A DNA stretch of 64,000 nucleotides from Delphinus delphis (lineage: Eukaryota; Chordata; Mammalia; Artiodactyla; Delphinidae): contig NC_082686.1 in NCBI RefSeq assembly GCF_949987515.2, positions 47,965,559 through 48,029,558 on the forward strand. Reading direction: 5' to 3'. Numbering within the stretch: position 1 is the first letter of the stretch; each line of letters starts with the position of its first letter. Positions 62,071 through 64,000 of this stretch are shown here, piece by piece. Under the pieces are notes generated by a model that was given only the letters and a program-made list of their open reading frames with translations, ran no database searches and was not told where the DNA came from. Position numbers and translations under genes: made by a program.

Positions 62071-63539
62071 ACGAAGTTCTTCATTGAAAATTTCGAAATG
62101 TATGTTTATTTAATGTTGCATCTTGTCTTCGTGTCACTTGAGCCTCTGATCTGGCTTCCAAATGATACTTTACTCTCTCATTTCTCACTTCTTGCCCCAG
62201 GCAGCTCCTGCTTCTGCTTTGACCTGAGGAATCATCACTACCCCATCTCTCAATTTTCCCAGCTGTAGCTAGGAACAGGTTTTAACATTAAACAAGACTT
62301 CACTAATTGCTTGAGGATGAAGCATGAGGCAATTACAACAAAGAACCTTAAGCTGCTCTCGGAGTCCACAAGCCCTACTCCCTCTGGAAGACCACCCTGT
62401 GGGTGCCTTTCTTGCCAGCTTCCAGCTGGCCCTAGTGTAGCAGGGATCAGTTTATTTCTCCTCAATGGCAAGCCCCTTTCCTGGGAGCCTAGAGAGATGA
62501 AGTGTTTTCCCCTCATTCCAGGCTAAGGTTCATCCCCTTATCCCCTGCCCCAGGTTCTGACCTCTCTTTAGGGAGATTGATAGTAGTATTATTCACTTCT
62601 TAAAGGAATATTTTACCTCTGTCTATATTTGTGTGGTTTAATCCAATCTCAAACCATCTCAAAGACATCAGAATACTATTATTGGACAGCAGTTCATTTC
62701 CCCAAATCTGGATTAGTCCGTTCTAAAAAGCAAAGAAAAACCGTCTTTGGAGAAAATCTGGAACTTTTTTTTCATTCTTTCTACAGTCTTCAGTTCCCCA
62801 AACTCTGCAAGCAATTGCTCAAAAAATAATTTCAGAGGCAAAAGCATTCTAAACGCATATATTTCACTCTCAAACAGAATTTTTCAGAGACTTTTAACTG
62901 CAGAAAGGTCATACTCTTTACAGTACTGAAAGAATATAACTTCTCATCCCGAATTCACTTTACCTATCTGGTGAACAACTGGGGAACAAGTAAGTTCAAA
63001 TTGCTTTTTGCCTAGTCTCCGTCTTAGAAGGCAAAGTTCCTTGCAACTTTTAAAACAGCCCTGCCCCCATGCCCAGATTTTATCACCTATTCCCACCTTC
63101 CCCCAAAATTTTAGGCTTCAGGTCTAAAGCCAGCGCACTTCTTACATAAACAGGCATATTCAAAACAAATGCTTTAGATAAGACAGAAGGGAACAGTATT
63201 TAGGGTACGCTCAAATATCTTATTTCCAAAAAGGCTTCTGGAATCCTTAATCAGCCTTAATTTCCCAGCCTTTATCTTTTACACAGTCATAAGTTTGTCC
63301 CGTCTCGTAAACGCTATTCGGAACTCCTTGCTCACAAACTGATTCATTTCCATTCCCAGCACAGTTCTTGGCAAAGCGTAGGCGACCAATAATGAATGAA
63401 TGAGTTTGTGGAAGGAAGGCGGGAAAAGGATTAGTTTTCTGGAGATATGACTAGGAGAACTACAATGACCACAAAACAAGAAGCAGCCAAACTTGGACTA
63501 ACGCCCACTTTAAACCTGCTCTCAGAGTCTAAAACAGCA
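62071..63539. other. intergenic sequence upstream of the CpG island
   Basis: Unique DNA with no recognised gene. CpG frequency rises only after about 63540. Confidence 0.45.
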
Positions 63540-63591
63540 AATTACGCCCCGCCCACAGGCGAGAGACAGGAAATACTAGCGTTCCGGAAAA

Positions 63592-63600
63592 CCGGAAGTG
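63592..63600 (+). promoter_or_regulatory. ETS/GABPA-type site
   Basis: CCGGAAGTG matches the ETS consensus and is inside the CpG island. Confidence 0.6.
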
Positions 63601-63613
63601 CCTTGTCACGCCT

Positions 63614-63625
63614 CGCGCATGCGTG
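63614..63625. promoter_or_regulatory. NRF1-type site
   Basis: CGCGCATGCGTG is a near-palindromic NRF1 consensus. A weaker copy (TGCGCATGCC) is at 63728-63737. Confidence 0.65.
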
Positions 63626-63865
63626 CATCCATCCAGCTCGCATTTCCTACCCTCAGTCTTCCAGTGAGAAAGCACAGATTCAGGCTCCTGCAGGCTGCGG
63701 CGTTGTCAGTCCCCCTCCCCTCGGCGCTGCGCATGCCTGCTGGGTTGATTTGCTCGTTGTAAGGCGGAGCGAAAGGACAGATTTTCTTCTTGTTCCCGCC
63801 CCTTTTCTTTCCCCACCTGCCACGTACTGGGCCCGAGCTCTCGCTAGGCTTGGTGGGTCCGTGCG

Positions 63866-63870
63866 ATTGG
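63866..63870 (-). promoter_or_regulatory. inverted CCAAT box
   Basis: ATTGG in GCGATTGGCCGG fits an NF-Y site about 130 bases before the window end. Confidence 0.5.
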
Positions 63871-64000
63871 CCGGGGCCCGCGCGAGCCTGCCAGCGAGGT
63901 GCAGCGGCCCCGGAGGGCAACCGAGTGGGCCGTGACAGCAGCCTTCCCCCAACGCCCCAGAGCCCGGCGGTGGCGGCCTCTCACCGGTCGGATCAGCAGA

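Larger units (their letters stand above)
63540..64000 (+). promoter_or_regulatory. TFG: CpG-island promoter, probably of TFG (extends past the window)
   Basis: A sharp switch to GC- and CpG-rich DNA (for example CCCGCGCGAGCC near 63878) with housekeeping-promoter motifs: GC box, ETS, NRF1 and inverted CCAAT. In other mammals TFG follows ADGRG7 on the same strand at a distance of roughly 10-15 kb. The island starts about 12 kb after the ADGRG7 stop. TFG encodes an ER-exit-site/COPII scaffold. Its coding exons would lie beyond 64000. The assignment is by synteny. The open stretches here (63447-63935 + and two antisense) are GC artefacts. Confidence 0.7.

Noticed and set aside
63447..63935. 162-codon open stretch in the CpG island (and antisense 90-104-codon ones)
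   Set aside because: High GC removes stop codons; three overlapping frames are open, and none has a domain or typical protein composition.
1..64000. A novel defence, toxin or biosynthetic system
   Set aside because: The window is vertebrate intron and intergenic DNA; nothing resembles such a system.

Overview
This window is mammalian nuclear DNA, almost certainly from a whale or dolphin. The evidence is the eighteen tRNA-Glu-derived CHR-family SINEs (the Cetacea-hippo-ruminant family), many of them the short, well-preserved CHR-2-like form with intact target-site duplications, together with long LINE-1 elements of the cetartiodactyl type. There are no bacterial, phage, CRISPR or tRNA/rRNA genes here.

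The only protein-coding locus is the 3' half of ADGRG7 (GPR128), an intestinal adhesion G-protein-coupled receptor, on the + strand. Eight exons are recognisable: two extracellular ones (116-279 and 614-769, the second holding the GPS autoproteolysis motif), six covering the seven-helix region, and the last of these also carrying the C-terminal tail (51271-51531). Upstream exons lie outside the window. The gene looks dead. The TM2-TM3 exon has a 2-base deficit and in-frame stops, and it ends with TGA where the family has tryptophan. The TM5 exon has lost its GT donor. The TM6-TM7 exon lacks 5 bases. The remaining exons are open. This fits a unitary pseudogene of fairly recent origin, and it is the main biological result of the window.

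The introns are swollen by transposons. The TM1/TM2 intron holds a sense L1 (4174-12562) broken up by five SINEs. The TM4/TM5 intron holds a full-length antisense L1 (19376-25634) with a 15-bp target-site duplication. The last intron (30249-51270) holds a nested stack: an ancient L1, a younger L1 fragment inside it, a SINE inside that, and a third nearly full-length L1 (32291-39787) with its own SINE. The same intron also carries an L1 fragment with a clean target-site duplication, MER5-like and MIR copies, and a solitary LTR.

Downstream of ADGRG7 (52.2-63.5 kb) is an intergenic stretch with scattered repeats. The window ends in an unmethylated-type CpG island (63.54-64.0 kb) with NRF1, ETS, GC-box and CCAAT motifs. 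Its position about 12 kb beyond ADGRG7 matches the promoter of TFG in other mammals. No TFG coding exon is inside the window.

Comparisons with the functional ADGRG7 protein are from recalled knowledge of the mammalian family, not from an alignment run here.
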